Origin: Clostridiales bacterium 38-18
GTDB taxonomy: Bacteria > Bacillota > Clostridia > Peptostreptococcales > Acidaminobacteraceae
NCBI GenBank assembly: GCA_001897605.1
Contig: MKTL01000006.1
Location: 39,780-103,779 of the forward strand
DNA: 64,000 bases
Direction: 5' to 3'
The position numbers were made by a program, and so were the translations under genes. This document shows, in pieces, positions 44,844 through 52,913 of the stretch. A model generated the notes under the pieces. That model saw only the letters and a program-made list of their open reading frames with translations. It did no database searches and was not told the origin of the DNA. How positions within the stretch are numbered: position 1 is the first letter of the stretch; the number at the start of each line of letters is the position of its first letter.

Positions 44844-46433
44844 ATGTATAAATCTTTTGCTTGCTATACAAGGATGCAGGAGAATCATCAAGATATATTT
44901 AATAGGTTGGTAAATGATTATAAAAAAGAGTTGGTGTACAATGTACAACCAGATTTATATACTATTCACGACTTCGAGCATCATACCGTTAACATAATGA
45001 AAATACTCTCTGAAATATTTTTAATTCGTGAAACGAGTTTTAACTCTTATGAACTTTTTTATTTGAATTGTGCAGCGTTGTTTCATGATATTTCAATGTA
45101 TAAGTATAGGGAGCAAGTATTAAGAAAAAATCATGCAATAGAATCCAGTAAATACTTAGATTCAGAAAAAAACGATAAAAGAAGTAGTATATTTAAAGAG
45201 TTCATACGTGGAGAATTATTAGAAACAGATTTGCTAATTATTCAAGAAATTATTAATGCTCATACTAATTCGCATATGGAAGAAGGTAAAGACAGTTTAA
45301 CTACTGTAGTCGAACATAGACCAAGAGGGGAGAAAGTTGAAGTACTAAAATTAGCATGTATATTTCGGCTATGTGATGAGTTAGACATTACTAACAAAAG
45401 ATTATTAGATATTGATATTGAAAATGCACTAAGTGAAACAAAAATTGAAGATCAAGTTAGTATTGATCATTGGCAAAAGCTTTATTTATTTGAAAATGTA
45501 TATAATGATAAAATTGAAGATACATTAGTATTGAAGATCAGTTCAAGTGGAATAAAATCTTCAAAATTATCATTTAAACAATATAGTTATGAAGAAAATT
45601 GTAAATTAGCTGCAAAGGTATATAGCAAAATAATAGATGCATTTCAATTCATAAATAAATCAGTTTTGATGGTTGATATAGATATCATTAAGTTATTTGA
45701 TAGAAAAATAACCATATTAGCTGATGACCCTAAAGTTACTGAAAAGATTAATGATGAATATGCAATACTTAAAAAATTAGATCGAGTTAGAGTTAACGCA
45801 AGTAAGTTAGTGAATATAGAATTAACGAATGATATTCAGGGCTTTGTAATCGATAACAATCTCTTATATGGTGGTCATTATAAAATCAATGAAAATTATT
45901 GCGTTAGAGATTGGATTGATTGTACAAAATTACTTCAAAACAGAATTTTAATTGAGAAAATATCTAAAGTAATAGCATTAGATATACAAAATAATGTTTA
46001 TGATCAAAATACTCTAATTGTTGGAATAAATCAGAATGGATCTTTGATAGCAAATGAAATTGCTGTTAAATTGCTCTTACCATTTACACCATTATATTCT
46101 AAAGAACAAAAAAAAGATAAATCAAAACAAGAAACTAATATTAATGTCAAATTTAAAGAGTTCTCAAATATTATTTTCATCTGTGATGTAATAATTACTG
46201 GAGATACACTTCATGATGTTGTGACTAGTTATTCAATACCAACAAATAAAGTTCAATGTTATACAGTATTTTACAGAAAAATTATTAACGAAGAGACAGC
46301 TAATCAAAGAGTACAAAGTAAATATAATATGAAGTATTTGAATGATAAAAATGATGTTGAAATATTTGATAGGAATAAATGTACTTTTATGAATGTTTAT
46401 GGTATTAATAAATGTATAAATCATGTGAGGTAG
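44844..46433 (+). CDS. HD domain-phosphoribosyltransferase fusion, third gene of accessory operon
   Basis: This 529-residue protein has two enzymatic halves. Residues about 25-260 form an HD phosphohydrolase-type domain, with H42-D-x-E-H46, H81-D82, H97, an N-A-H-T-N-S-H segment and the C-D-E-L-D aspartate; the H-D-x-E-H and D-E-L-D pattern resembles the HD-CE group discussed in conflict-system literature. Residues about 360-500 form a phosphoribosyltransferase domain with I-V-G-I-N-Q-N-G-S-L-I-A-N and the PRPP motif F-I-C-D-V-I-I-T-G-D-T. The HD residues appear complete, so a nucleotidase or phosphodiesterase activity is plausible. AAAGGAG precedes the start. Confidence 0.8.
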   Translation: MYKSFACYTRMQENHQDIFNRLVNDYKKELVYNVQPDLYTIHDFEHHTVNIMKILSEIFLIRETSFNSYELFYLNCAALFHDISMYKYREQVLRKNHAIESSKYLDSEKNDKRSSIFKEFIRGELLETDLLIIQEIINAHTNSHMEEGKDSLTTVVEHRPRGEKVEVLKLACIFRLCDELDITNKRLLDIDIENALSETKIEDQVSIDHWQKLYLFENVYNDKIEDTLVLKISSSGIKSSKLSFKQYSYEENCKLAAKVYSKIIDAFQFINKSVLMVDIDIIKLFDRKITILADDPKVTEKINDEYAILKKLDRVRVNASKLVNIELTNDIQGFVIDNNLLYGGHYKINENYCVRDWIDCTKLLQNRILIEKISKVIALDIQNNVYDQNTLIVGINQNGSLIANEIAVKLLLPFTPLYSKEQKKDKSKQETNINVKFKEFSNIIFICDVIITGDTLHDVVTSYSIPTNKVQCYTVFYRKIINEETANQRVQSKYNMKYLNDKNDVEIFDRNKCTFMNVYGINKCINHVR

Positions 46434-46436
46434 TCT

Positions 46437-47063
46437 ATGAATATTATTAATCAATCTTATAGAATAATTGATAGTTTTAGTGGTAGTGATATTTTGAAAT
46501 ATATTGAATCAATTGGTAGAGTTTGTTATAAAAGTGAAGCTCTTATTTCTGATAGTACATCGAAAAATTTTGTTAAATCAATAATATTAAATGGACATGA
46601 ATCTGTAATAGAACATTTTAAGATATCTGTTCAATTTGTTTGTGATCGAGGAATTAGCCATGAAATAGTTAGGCATAGAATAGCAAGTTATAGTCAAGAA
46701 AGTACAAGATACTGCAATTATGCTTCTGATAAATTTGGAAATGAGTTAACATTTATTAAGCCTTATTTTTGGGAAGAAAACAGTGAATGGTTTAATGTGT
46801 GGTTTAAAACTATGCAAATAATTGAAGAAAACTATATAGAAATGGTGAAAAATGGTGTAAAACCACAAGAAGCTAGAGCAATTTTGCCAAACTCACTAAA
46901 AACTGAGATAGTTGTTACGATGAATCTCAGAGAATGGCGACACTTTTTTAAATTAAGATGCTCAAAAAATGCTCATCCCCAAATGAGAGAGTTAGTAATT
47001 CCCTTACTAATAGAGTTTAAAAGTAGAATTCCAATTATATTTGATGATATTAATTTTGATTAA
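46437..47063 (+). CDS. thyX: Flavin-dependent thymidylate synthase ThyX
   Basis: ThyX (208 residues) methylates dUMP to dTMP using FAD and methylene-tetrahydrofolate. The signature RHR-x7-S is present as RHRIASYSQES, followed by T-R-Y, and the L-R-E-W-R-H-F-F-K-L-R segment near the C-terminus is typical. It is somewhat short but has all recognisable motifs. It starts 3 bases after the HD-phosphoribosyltransferase gene, so it belongs to that operon rather than being a housekeeping locus. Codon use is strongly AT-biased like the other three genes. Confidence 0.92.
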   Translation: MNIINQSYRIIDSFSGSDILKYIESIGRVCYKSEALISDSTSKNFVKSIILNGHESVIEHFKISVQFVCDRGISHEIVRHRIASYSQESTRYCNYASDKFGNELTFIKPYFWEENSEWFNVWFKTMQIIEENYIEMVKNGVKPQEARAILPNSLKTEIVVTMNLREWRHFFKLRCSKNAHPQMRELVIPLLIEFKSRIPIIFDDINFD

Positions 47064-47225
47064 TCATTGATAAATAATATAAAAATATAATGAGAAGGTA
47101 ATATGAAAGATTGAAGATTTATTAATTATTATAAAAATACTATTTGCATATTAAGATCGATTAAATCAAAATATTAGTATCAAAAAATATTTAAAACTCC
47201 AATTACTTGATTATTTCTCAAATAT

Positions 47226-47267
47226 CGTTAGTGTTCTTGCTATATATATATAGCAAGAACACTAACG
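47226..47267. repeat. Perfect 42-bp palindrome
   Basis: CGTTAGTGTTCTTGC, a 12-base alternating TA tract, and the exact complement GCAAGAACACTAACG form a perfect 42-bp inverted repeat with 15-bp arms outside the TA tract. It can form a cruciform or a long RNA hairpin and lies 163 bases after thyX. It lacks a T-run, so it is a poor simple terminator. Confidence 0.97.
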
Positions 47268-47411
47268 TGTATAAATCATCAAGTTTTAACTATTATATTG
47301 CATATACTTACATAGGTTCGATTAGCATCTTAAACAAGTCAGTTGGGTTTTTGAAATAGTGATTATAGTATATTTAATATTTAATAAAATACTTAACTTT
47401 CTTCTACAATC

Positions 47412-47445
47412 AAAGCCTCTTAGACTATCTTCTAAGGGGCTTTTA
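47412..47445 (+). terminator. Terminator in the gap before 47.6 kb
   Basis: A 13-bp stem with one GU pair (AAAGCCTCTTAGA / TCTAAGGGGCTTT) and a 6-base loop ends in TTTT. It is a plausible end for the accessory operon. Confidence 0.8.
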
Positions 47446-47560
47446 AGTCATTTTAACCTTTAATCAAGATTTAATCATATGTCAGAACATCCTTGTGTTA
47501 AGATAAATACATAGAAAGTCCTTCGTAACAATGCTCTAACCAAGTATAATAGGAGGCTAA

Positions 47561-48535
47561 ATGAGTCAATTTAAGAAAAATATTGTTATAGTTTTAGTCA
47601 TTTTGATAGCGATTTCAAGTTGGATTACATACGATTATATCAAATTTCATAAAATCTCTAATATCATCGATATGGACAAACTGGTCTTATCGAGTGGCTC
47701 ATTTGGCGATGAGACGAGAACGGTGAGTTATGACAACTCTAAGAATGAAGCCGCTCTTTCCTTCAAAGGAGATTTGCTCATTGTTCCTTATGATGAGCTG
47801 ATCGACATTTTGTCTAAGTATAAAAGTCAGATGTTCAGAGGCGACTATGCACCTTTTGAGAAGGATCATTTAGAAGTTGAATTCTTCATTAACCAGTCGA
47901 ACAAAACAATTGATTTTGTTTTAGGTGAATATAACTATTGGATCAGTTCGGGTTCTAAAAGATCTAACCGAATCATCGATGGTGACAAGCTCCTAGAAGA
48001 GATTAGAGCACTTGCAGAGCGATCCATAGAACAAGAAAAAAGCAGCAACTACGAAAAACATCGATTGACGATGGCTGATATCGAGGCATCTCCCTTTTAT
48101 CGCCCTGATTTCACTATAGAAAAGGCAATAGAAGAGGGTTTGACGCTCATAGAGTCAACCTCAGGTATCGTTTATGGCAATGAGTTGGTAGAATACACAT
48201 ATTACAATTGGGAGACCACACCAGTTGTTGCTGAAATCAAATCCTCAGCTGATGAATATGCAATCATGGGTATCAAGCTTGGAGATACCTACGCCTCTGC
48301 TGTGGAGAAATTGCCTATTGAATACGATGATTGGCAAACCAGTGATAACCACCTGATCTATGGAAAGCTTCCAGACTATGTGAATCCAGGTGACTATGCA
48401 CATGGAAGTGCCTATGCAGATGAAAATGGCATTGGAACGATTACTTTTGTACCAACAGAATACTATCCATTTGTGCAATTTATCATTAAAGATTTTAAGG
48501 TATTTAAAGTGTACATTCATTACTATGATCTTTAA
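47561..48535 (+). CDS. Hypothetical membrane-anchored protein
   Basis: This 324-residue protein has one N-terminal membrane helix (about 8-25) and a large extracytoplasmic region without recognised domains. The C-terminal part (about 215-324) has an A-I-M-G-I-K-L-G-D-T-Y-A-S-A-V-E-K-L segment that resembles the SmpA/BamE-like or copper-amine-oxidase-N-like G-x-x-x-x-D-x-x-x-x-L pattern common in Firmicutes exported proteins. AGGAGG precedes the start. Function is unknown. Confidence 0.7.
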   Translation: MSQFKKNIVIVLVILIAISSWITYDYIKFHKISNIIDMDKLVLSSGSFGDETRTVSYDNSKNEAALSFKGDLLIVPYDELIDILSKYKSQMFRGDYAPFEKDHLEVEFFINQSNKTIDFVLGEYNYWISSGSKRSNRIIDGDKLLEEIRALAERSIEQEKSSNYEKHRLTMADIEASPFYRPDFTIEKAIEEGLTLIESTSGIVYGNELVEYTYYNWETTPVVAEIKSSADEYAIMGIKLGDTYASAVEKLPIEYDDWQTSDNHLIYGKLPDYVNPGDYAHGSAYADENGIGTITFVPTEYYPFVQFIIKDFKVFKVYIHYYDL

Positions 48536-48651
48536 TGTCCTTGATTGATTATGATAAGTAGGTTGTTTTAATAAAGTGCTAATAGTGCTGATTGAGTGAG
48601 ATTTACGCAATTATAAGCGGTTATAAAGCATTTTAAACAGGGGAGGACCAT

Positions 48652-49536
48652 ATGCTGAAAATAGAAAGAGCCAACCATTATTTCACGATATCACGCGAAA
48701 TCAGGCCTGTTCTGTACTGCAATTCAGGCGATGAAGTCGAGTTCGAGACGCTTGACTGTTTCAGTAACAAGCTCTTACCAGAAGGGGCGACCTTTGGTAA
48801 GGACAATCCAAAGCAGAGCAACCCAGTAACCGGCCCTTTGTTTATTAAAGGTTGCAATGAAGGTGATACACTTCAAGTTGAAATATTAGAGATTTCTCTT
48901 GGGAGTACGGGCATTGCTGTGACGGGGCCGATTAACGACACGTTCGCAGAGTACCTTTCAGAGATAAAGACGCACCACGTGAAAGTGACAGGAGATAAGG
49001 TCATGCTACCTAATGGTGTGCTAGTTAGAGCAAAGCCTATGATTGGTACTATAGGAACGACACCAAGTGAAGAGATACCATCTCTTAGACTTGGCGAGCA
49101 TGGTGGTAATCTTGACTGTAGTGATATAACGGTAGGAGCAACACTTTTGTTACCTGTGTACGTAGATGGTGGTCTGCTTTACATGGGAGATTTACATGCA
49201 GTTATGGGGGATGGGGAATTAGCAGAAGGCGGACTTGAAATTGATGGCAAAGTAAAGATTAGAGTTACAGTCATTAAAGGGCAACATCATCCGTTGCCTA
49301 TGGTATTTTCTGAGTCGCATATAGGGGCTATCGGACTGGGGGGCAGCTTAGATTTCGCCGTAGATGCAGCGACAGAAAAGCTATTCACTTATATGGTAAA
49401 GTCACTTAAAGTGCCAGCTGATGAAGCCAATTACTTAATCGGACTATGTGCTGAAATCAAGGTAGGACAGTGCGTGAACGATCTTAAATCTGTGGTCGTT
49501 AAATTACCAAGGTTGGTAATCAACAAACCCTATTGA
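48652..49536 (+). CDS. Acetamidase/formamidase-family protein
   Basis: This 294-residue amidohydrolase of the acetamidase/formamidase (FmdA/AmdA) family has G-D-E-V-E-F-E-T-L-D-C-F near the N-terminus, N-P-V-T-G-P-L-F-I-K-G, the L-R-L-G-E-H-G-G-N-L-D-C metal-associated segment, and D-L-H-A-V-M-G-D-G-E-L. These are all family hallmarks. It would release ammonia from a short amide, but the substrate is unknown. GGGGAGGA precedes the start. The last 20 bases of the gene are the first, imperfect copy of the tandem repeat that follows. Confidence 0.92.
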   Translation: MLKIERANHYFTISREIRPVLYCNSGDEVEFETLDCFSNKLLPEGATFGKDNPKQSNPVTGPLFIKGCNEGDTLQVEILEISLGSTGIAVTGPINDTFAEYLSEIKTHHVKVTGDKVMLPNGVLVRAKPMIGTIGTTPSEEIPSLRLGEHGGNLDCSDITVGATLLLPVYVDGGLLYMGDLHAVMGDGELAEGGLEIDGKVKIRVTVIKGQHHPLPMVFSESHIGAIGLGGSLDFAVDAATEKLFTYMVKSLKVPADEANYLIGLCAEIKVGQCVNDLKSVVVKLPRLVINKPY

Positions 49537-49624
49537 TAGTGATCAATAAACCTAATTGACATTAATCAATAAACCTAATTGACAGTAATCAACAAACCTA
49601 ATTGACAGTAATCATCAATAAACC
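49512..49624. repeat. 23-bp tandem repeat seeded by the end of the acetamidase gene
   Basis: Three full 23-base units (starting 49532, 49555, 49578) of the form ATTGACAGTAATCAA plus YAAACCTA are followed by a fourth, slightly altered one. The end of the coding sequence (49512-49531) already carries a related copy, GTAATCAACAAACCCT. The repeat therefore grew from the 3' end of the gene. Confidence 0.92.
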
Positions 49625-49697
49625 ATATAAATGTTAATCATTAAAAATAATGCTAAATTATAATGCTTAATTATAATACCTAAAGGGGGAATCTATT

Positions 49698-50186
49698 TTG
49701 GAACAAGTTGAAGCAAGAGCACTTTCACTTAAGAGCTATATGAGGTTGTTTTTGTATCTTGGTATCTTTACATGTTTTATCAATTGGATATTCATGCTGT
49801 TTTCTTTTTTTCCATTTTTCAATTTTAGGTTATTTGTGAACATGAGAGCGTTGCCAACGTTATGGTCGGTTTTATTTCAGCTACTTTTTTTTCCGCTATT
49901 TACGATCATCATGTCACAGGTTTCATCTTTTATCACTTACTGGCCATATCGATTGATTTCTAAAATTTTTAATCACAAAGAGATTTCTTACATACCTCTT
50001 GATCCATATGCGGTGAGAGAGAATACTGGGGCAGTGATGCAAAGACCGTTAACACCTGATGAACGGCATCAATCGGCTTTCAATGAGCGTGAGCGCGTCA
50101 TAAAAGTGAAAGAGATGAAGAAGAACGATTTCTTAATCAGTGCTGATGACCCAAGATACCAAGCGATGAAGAATAACAGAAGGTAA
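49698..50186 (+). CDS. Hypothetical membrane protein (TTG start)
   Basis: This 162-residue protein has two to three hydrophobic segments in the first 85 residues (about 18-45 and 58-80) and a charged cytoplasmic tail that ends R-Y-Q-A-M-K-N-N-R-R. The start is TTG, with AAGGGGGA 7 bases upstream. It is followed after 4 bases by a second membrane-protein gene, so the two likely form a small unit. I recognise no family. Confidence 0.7.
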   Translation: MEQVEARALSLKSYMRLFLYLGIFTCFINWIFMLFSFFPFFNFRLFVNMRALPTLWSVLFQLLFFPLFTIIMSQVSSFITYWPYRLISKIFNHKEISYIPLDPYAVRENTGAVMQRPLTPDERHQSAFNERERVIKVKEMKKNDFLISADDPRYQAMKNNRR

Positions 50187-50190
50187 TATT

Positions 50191-50724
50191 ATGGCAGTAG
50201 ATCGAGAGCTTTATGGTTTTTTATCCGTTCCAAAAATCAGATACAAGTACATCCTGATTATATTAAATATCACCACTGGGCTGATACTTGGTAGCATTTA
50301 TAAAGGTCTTGAAAAACAGGAATTCTATGGCTATACCATCTATTTGGTATTACTTAGTTTTATCTATCTAGAGGACTATGCAGCGCTTCGCTTTAACTTT
50401 CGATATAATCTGTATGGTGCTGCTATGCTTGGGTTATTGGGGGTAATCATCCTATTAAACTTACCTAGCTTTACTTATACCGATGCCGTGGAAAAGCTAA
50501 GCGCGTATTTACCCGACAGTTACTCAGTGGTGAGCTATGAAGCGCTCAATACGCTGTATGATGAAGGCTTTGTGGAGAAGTCCAAGGTGATCAATAAGAT
50601 TGATCTTTTTGATAACGCGTACATCGTGTATGCGATAGAAACCGAGTCGATGACGCTAGAGGCTTATAAGGTTTATGAAGAGACAGGGCAAATAGAACCG
50701 GCGGTTTTCGTATATTTTCATTAA
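50191..50724 (+). CDS. Hypothetical membrane protein
   Basis: This 177-residue protein has three or four hydrophobic segments (about 21-37, 47-62, 72-92) and a C-terminal soluble domain of about 80 residues (Y-L-P-D-S-Y-S-V-V-S-Y-E). It is probably co-expressed with the preceding TTG-started gene. No family is recognised. Confidence 0.7.
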   Translation: MAVDRELYGFLSVPKIRYKYILIILNITTGLILGSIYKGLEKQEFYGYTIYLVLLSFIYLEDYAALRFNFRYNLYGAAMLGLLGVIILLNLPSFTYTDAVEKLSAYLPDSYSVVSYEALNTLYDEGFVEKSKVINKIDLFDNAYIVYAIETESMTLEAYKVYEETGQIEPAVFVYFH

Positions 50725-50797
50725 TGATCACGTAGTCATAATTATGCCATATTTGTAGCGCATACTGATCTCAATAAAAGCAAATGGAGGCGATATT

Positions 50798-50971
50798 ATG
50801 ATGTTTTTACCTTTACTACTTATAGGTGGTGTCGTATATTATATGTACGCACAGAAAAATGGGAGTACAATAGTTACGAAGAATCCTGAAACGATATTGA
50901 AGGAGCGCTTTGCAAGAGGCGAAATAGATGAAGCAACGTATTTGAGAATGCTTGAAACGCTGAAACATTAA
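50798..50971 (+). CDS. Small SHOCT-domain membrane protein
   Basis: This 57-residue protein has one N-terminal membrane helix (about 3-18) and a C-terminal SHOCT motif, I-L-K-E-R-F-A-R-G-E-I-D-E-A-T-Y, at about 34-49. SHOCT domains are short helical tails found in many small bacterial membrane proteins; the function is unknown. TGGAGG lies 7 bases before the ATG at 50798. Its last codons are 66 bases before the next gene. Confidence 0.88.
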   Translation: MMFLPLLLIGGVVYYMYAQKNGSTIVTKNPETILKERFARGEIDEATYLRMLETLKH

Positions 50972-51037
50972 TGATGATAAGCTCAATAAATTAACGTATA
51001 ATATAGGAGTGAGTTCACTATATAGGCGGAGGAATGA

Positions 51038-51754
51038 ATGAAGCAATTTATTATAGAAGAAGCATTTTGGGAAGTGTTTCCTAAGGCAAAGATTGGCATT
51101 CTTGTTTTTAAAGGAATTGATAATCAGGTTGCTAACCAAAGGAATTATGAGCATGATTTTGGTCAAATCTTACGGTCTGCCGAGGCGCAGGCGACAAGCT
51201 ATTTCACTGAAGACGAATTCAGCCAAAATACGGTTGTAAAGGTATGGCGAGACGCTTTCCAAAAATTCAAGACTAAAAAAGGCGCTAGATCCTCTATAGA
51301 AGCACTTTTGAAACGTGTCAAAAGTGGCAATTCTATCGGCTGTATCAATCCGCTGGTAGATATATACAATTCGATTTCTTTAAAATATGCCTTACCCTGT
51401 GGTGGTGAGGATATCGATACTTTCGTAGGTGATGTTAGACTGACAAAAGCAACTGGAAATGAAGACTTTATCACCTTAGGCACTGACGAAGCTGCACCGC
51501 CATTTGAGGGGGAAATCGTCTATAAGGATGATGCAGGTGCTATCTGTAGATGCTGGAACTGGCGTGAATCGGTGCGAACCATGCTTACAGAGGAAACCAA
51601 GAATGCTTTTTTATGTATCGAGTTGGTAGATGAGAGCAGAGAAGAAGTGCTTACGCAGGCTTTAAAAGAGCTTTCTGAGCTCACTCAAAAGTATCTAGGT
51701 GGCACCTTCGAAGTATATGTATTGGATGGCTCACATAATCGAATTGAGATTTAG
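51038..51754 (+). CDS. B3/B4 tRNA-binding domain protein
   Basis: This 238-residue protein consists largely of the B3/B4 domain found in the beta subunit of phenylalanyl-tRNA synthetase, here without the rest of the enzyme. The core segments N-P-L-V-D-I-Y-N-S-I-S-L-K-Y-A-L-P-C-G-G and C-R-C-W-N-W-R are typical of the stand-alone group. These proteins may act on tRNA or amino acids (editing-like); a role is not established. GGCGGAGG precedes the start. Confidence 0.88.
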   Translation: MKQFIIEEAFWEVFPKAKIGILVFKGIDNQVANQRNYEHDFGQILRSAEAQATSYFTEDEFSQNTVVKVWRDAFQKFKTKKGARSSIEALLKRVKSGNSIGCINPLVDIYNSISLKYALPCGGEDIDTFVGDVRLTKATGNEDFITLGTDEAAPPFEGEIVYKDDAGAICRCWNWRESVRTMLTEETKNAFLCIELVDESREEVLTQALKELSELTQKYLGGTFEVYVLDGSHNRIEI

Positions 51755-51765
51755 GAGGGCCATGT

Positions 51766-52164
51766 ATGCGGTTGAAGAAAGTGACCTTTGTTGTCCTTAT
51801 GCTACTGATTTTAGTCGCGGTATTTATTGATTTTTACAATAGATTTGATTTGCGTGACCTAGCTCTAAGAGAAGTTAAAATAGAGTATATGGGTGATGCA
51901 AAATACATAACCATTTCAGATGAAGCAGAAATTAATAACATTGTCGAGCTATTGGACACGAAAAGCTGGCGCAGATACTTTTTTTGGAGAATGAAATGCG
52001 CACCTTCTTTATATCTTGTGGCGGATGAAATTGTGATTGGATTTTTTGATTCCTGTATGAAATACTGCTACGTAGAAATTAACGGTGATACACGATATTA
52101 TAAAGTCCCAGAAAGTAAGTTTGATCAAATCTACCTTATTTACAAACGGCTTGTTGAACCGTAA
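51766..52164 (+). CDS. Hypothetical membrane-anchored protein
   Basis: This 132-residue protein has an N-terminal membrane helix (about 6-22) and a soluble domain of about 105 residues containing a W-R-R-Y-F-F-W-R-M-K-C segment. I recognise no family. TTAGGAGGGC lies before the ATG, 11 bases after the preceding gene, and the two are probably co-transcribed. Confidence 0.65.
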   Translation: MRLKKVTFVVLMLLILVAVFIDFYNRFDLRDLALREVKIEYMGDAKYITISDEAEINNIVELLDTKSWRRYFFWRMKCAPSLYLVADEIVIGFFDSCMKYCYVEINGDTRYYKVPESKFDQIYLIYKRLVEP

Positions 52165-52202
52165 ACTAAGGCCGAACCAATCGATTATCAATAATTGCAA
52201 TG

Positions 52203-52232
52203 AAAAAAAGCACTTTTACAGGTGCTTTTTTA
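52203..52232 (+). terminator. Terminator after the 51.8 kb gene
   Basis: An 8-bp stem AAAAGCAC / GTGCTTTT flanked by A-rich and T-rich stretches lies between convergent genes. Confidence 0.85.
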
Positions 52233-52304
52233 TTTGCATAAAATCATAGTTATATTGTAAGCATAATTGAAGTAAGATTGAACCAAAATTGAACCATATA
52301 TGAG

Positions 52305-52640
52305 CTATATGGTGATCAATTTCTCATCGTTTTTAAGTATCTCGGTTAAGCCTTCACCCCAATATTTCACTTCGATGCCCATAGATACCAGTTTTTCACT
52401 TACCCCAAGCTGGTCTGCACATGCCTTACAGGCAGTAACTTTTATACCAAGACGAATAGCGTATTCCACCATTTCTTGAATCATTTCATTTTCAGCGACG
52501 AGCTTAGCAGGTGCTCCCCAAATAATCAAGGTAATCTCATCCCACCATTTGTGCTTAATGCTATTAACAGTGTACATCATAACCATTTTTTCAGAAGTGA
52601 TCGGATCGGCATTAGTCCATAATACGTTTAATTTGCTCAT
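52305..52640 (-). CDS. DsrE-family protein
   Basis: This 111-residue cytoplasmic protein is of the DsrE/DsrF-like type. The central segment with C-K-A-C-A-D-Q-L-G (about 74-82) carries the cysteine typical of sulfur-relay members, and the fold pattern (beta-alpha with E-I-T-L-I-I-W-G-A-P) fits. It may handle sulfane sulfur or persulfides. The ATG at 52640 follows AAGGAGG; longer in-frame readings toward 52733 lack a ribosome binding site and are rich in unusual residues. Confidence 0.85.
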   Translation of the reverse strand: MSKLNVLWTNADPITSEKMVMMYTVNSIKHKWWDEITLIIWGAPAKLVAENEMIQEMVEYAIRLGIKVTACKACADQLGVSEKLVSMGIEVKYWGEGLTEILKNDEKLITI

Positions 52641-52792
52641 AGATTCCTCCTTGTTCTTAGCGATCGGGGTCACAAAGTGTGGACTAGATATGCTGTCACA
52701 TATACAAGTACAAACACCCATCGGATGGTACAAATATATAATTTCAGTATAGATCTGTCAACTAAGGTAATAAAGGATTTTAAAAAAAGGCA

Positions 52793-52844
52793 TTGACTAA
52801 AAGAAGAGTAAGTGGTAAATTTAGTTTATAGACCACATGGTCTA
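52793..52844 (+). promoter_or_regulatory. Promoter and dyad operator of the TetR operon
   Basis: TTGACT (52793-52798), a 17-base spacer and TAAATT (52816-52821) form a probable promoter. The dyad TAGACCA-CA-TGGTCTA at 52829-52844 has perfect 7-bp arms and covers the likely start site. It is a likely binding site for the TetR-family protein encoded at 53524, which would then repress its own operon. Confidence 0.75.
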
Positions 52845-52913
52845 CAGCGTTTAAGCCAATGATACGCATGTACTTATATGAATTCGACCGAAGTCGATTG
52901 AAAGGAGATTTTT

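Larger units (their letters stand above)
47064..47560. other. Intergenic gap after thyX
   Basis: This 497-base gap is strongly AT-rich. It holds a perfect 42-bp palindrome (47226-47267), a terminator (47412-47445) and, just after thyX, a ribosome-binding-site-like GAGAAGG with ATG followed by only two sense codons and a stop, which may be a remnant of a lost gene. No other feature is recognised. Confidence 0.6.

Noticed and set aside
47103-47114. Short frame after thyX
   Set aside because: It has a ribosome binding site-like start but only three codons, so it is mentioned only as a possible remnant.
41323-47445. Integrative element carrying the STAS-PRTase-HD-ThyX operon
   Set aside because: No integrase, transposase or matching direct repeats were found at the two ends. 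The AT bias supports foreign origin, but the insertion mechanism is not visible.
51038-51754. Phenylalanyl-tRNA synthetase beta subunit
   Set aside because: Only the B3/B4 domain is present; the catalytic-like and B5 domains are absent.
52641-52733. N-terminal extension of the DsrE-family gene
   Set aside because: The extra residues are not family-like and AAGGAGG sits just before the internal ATG at 52640.
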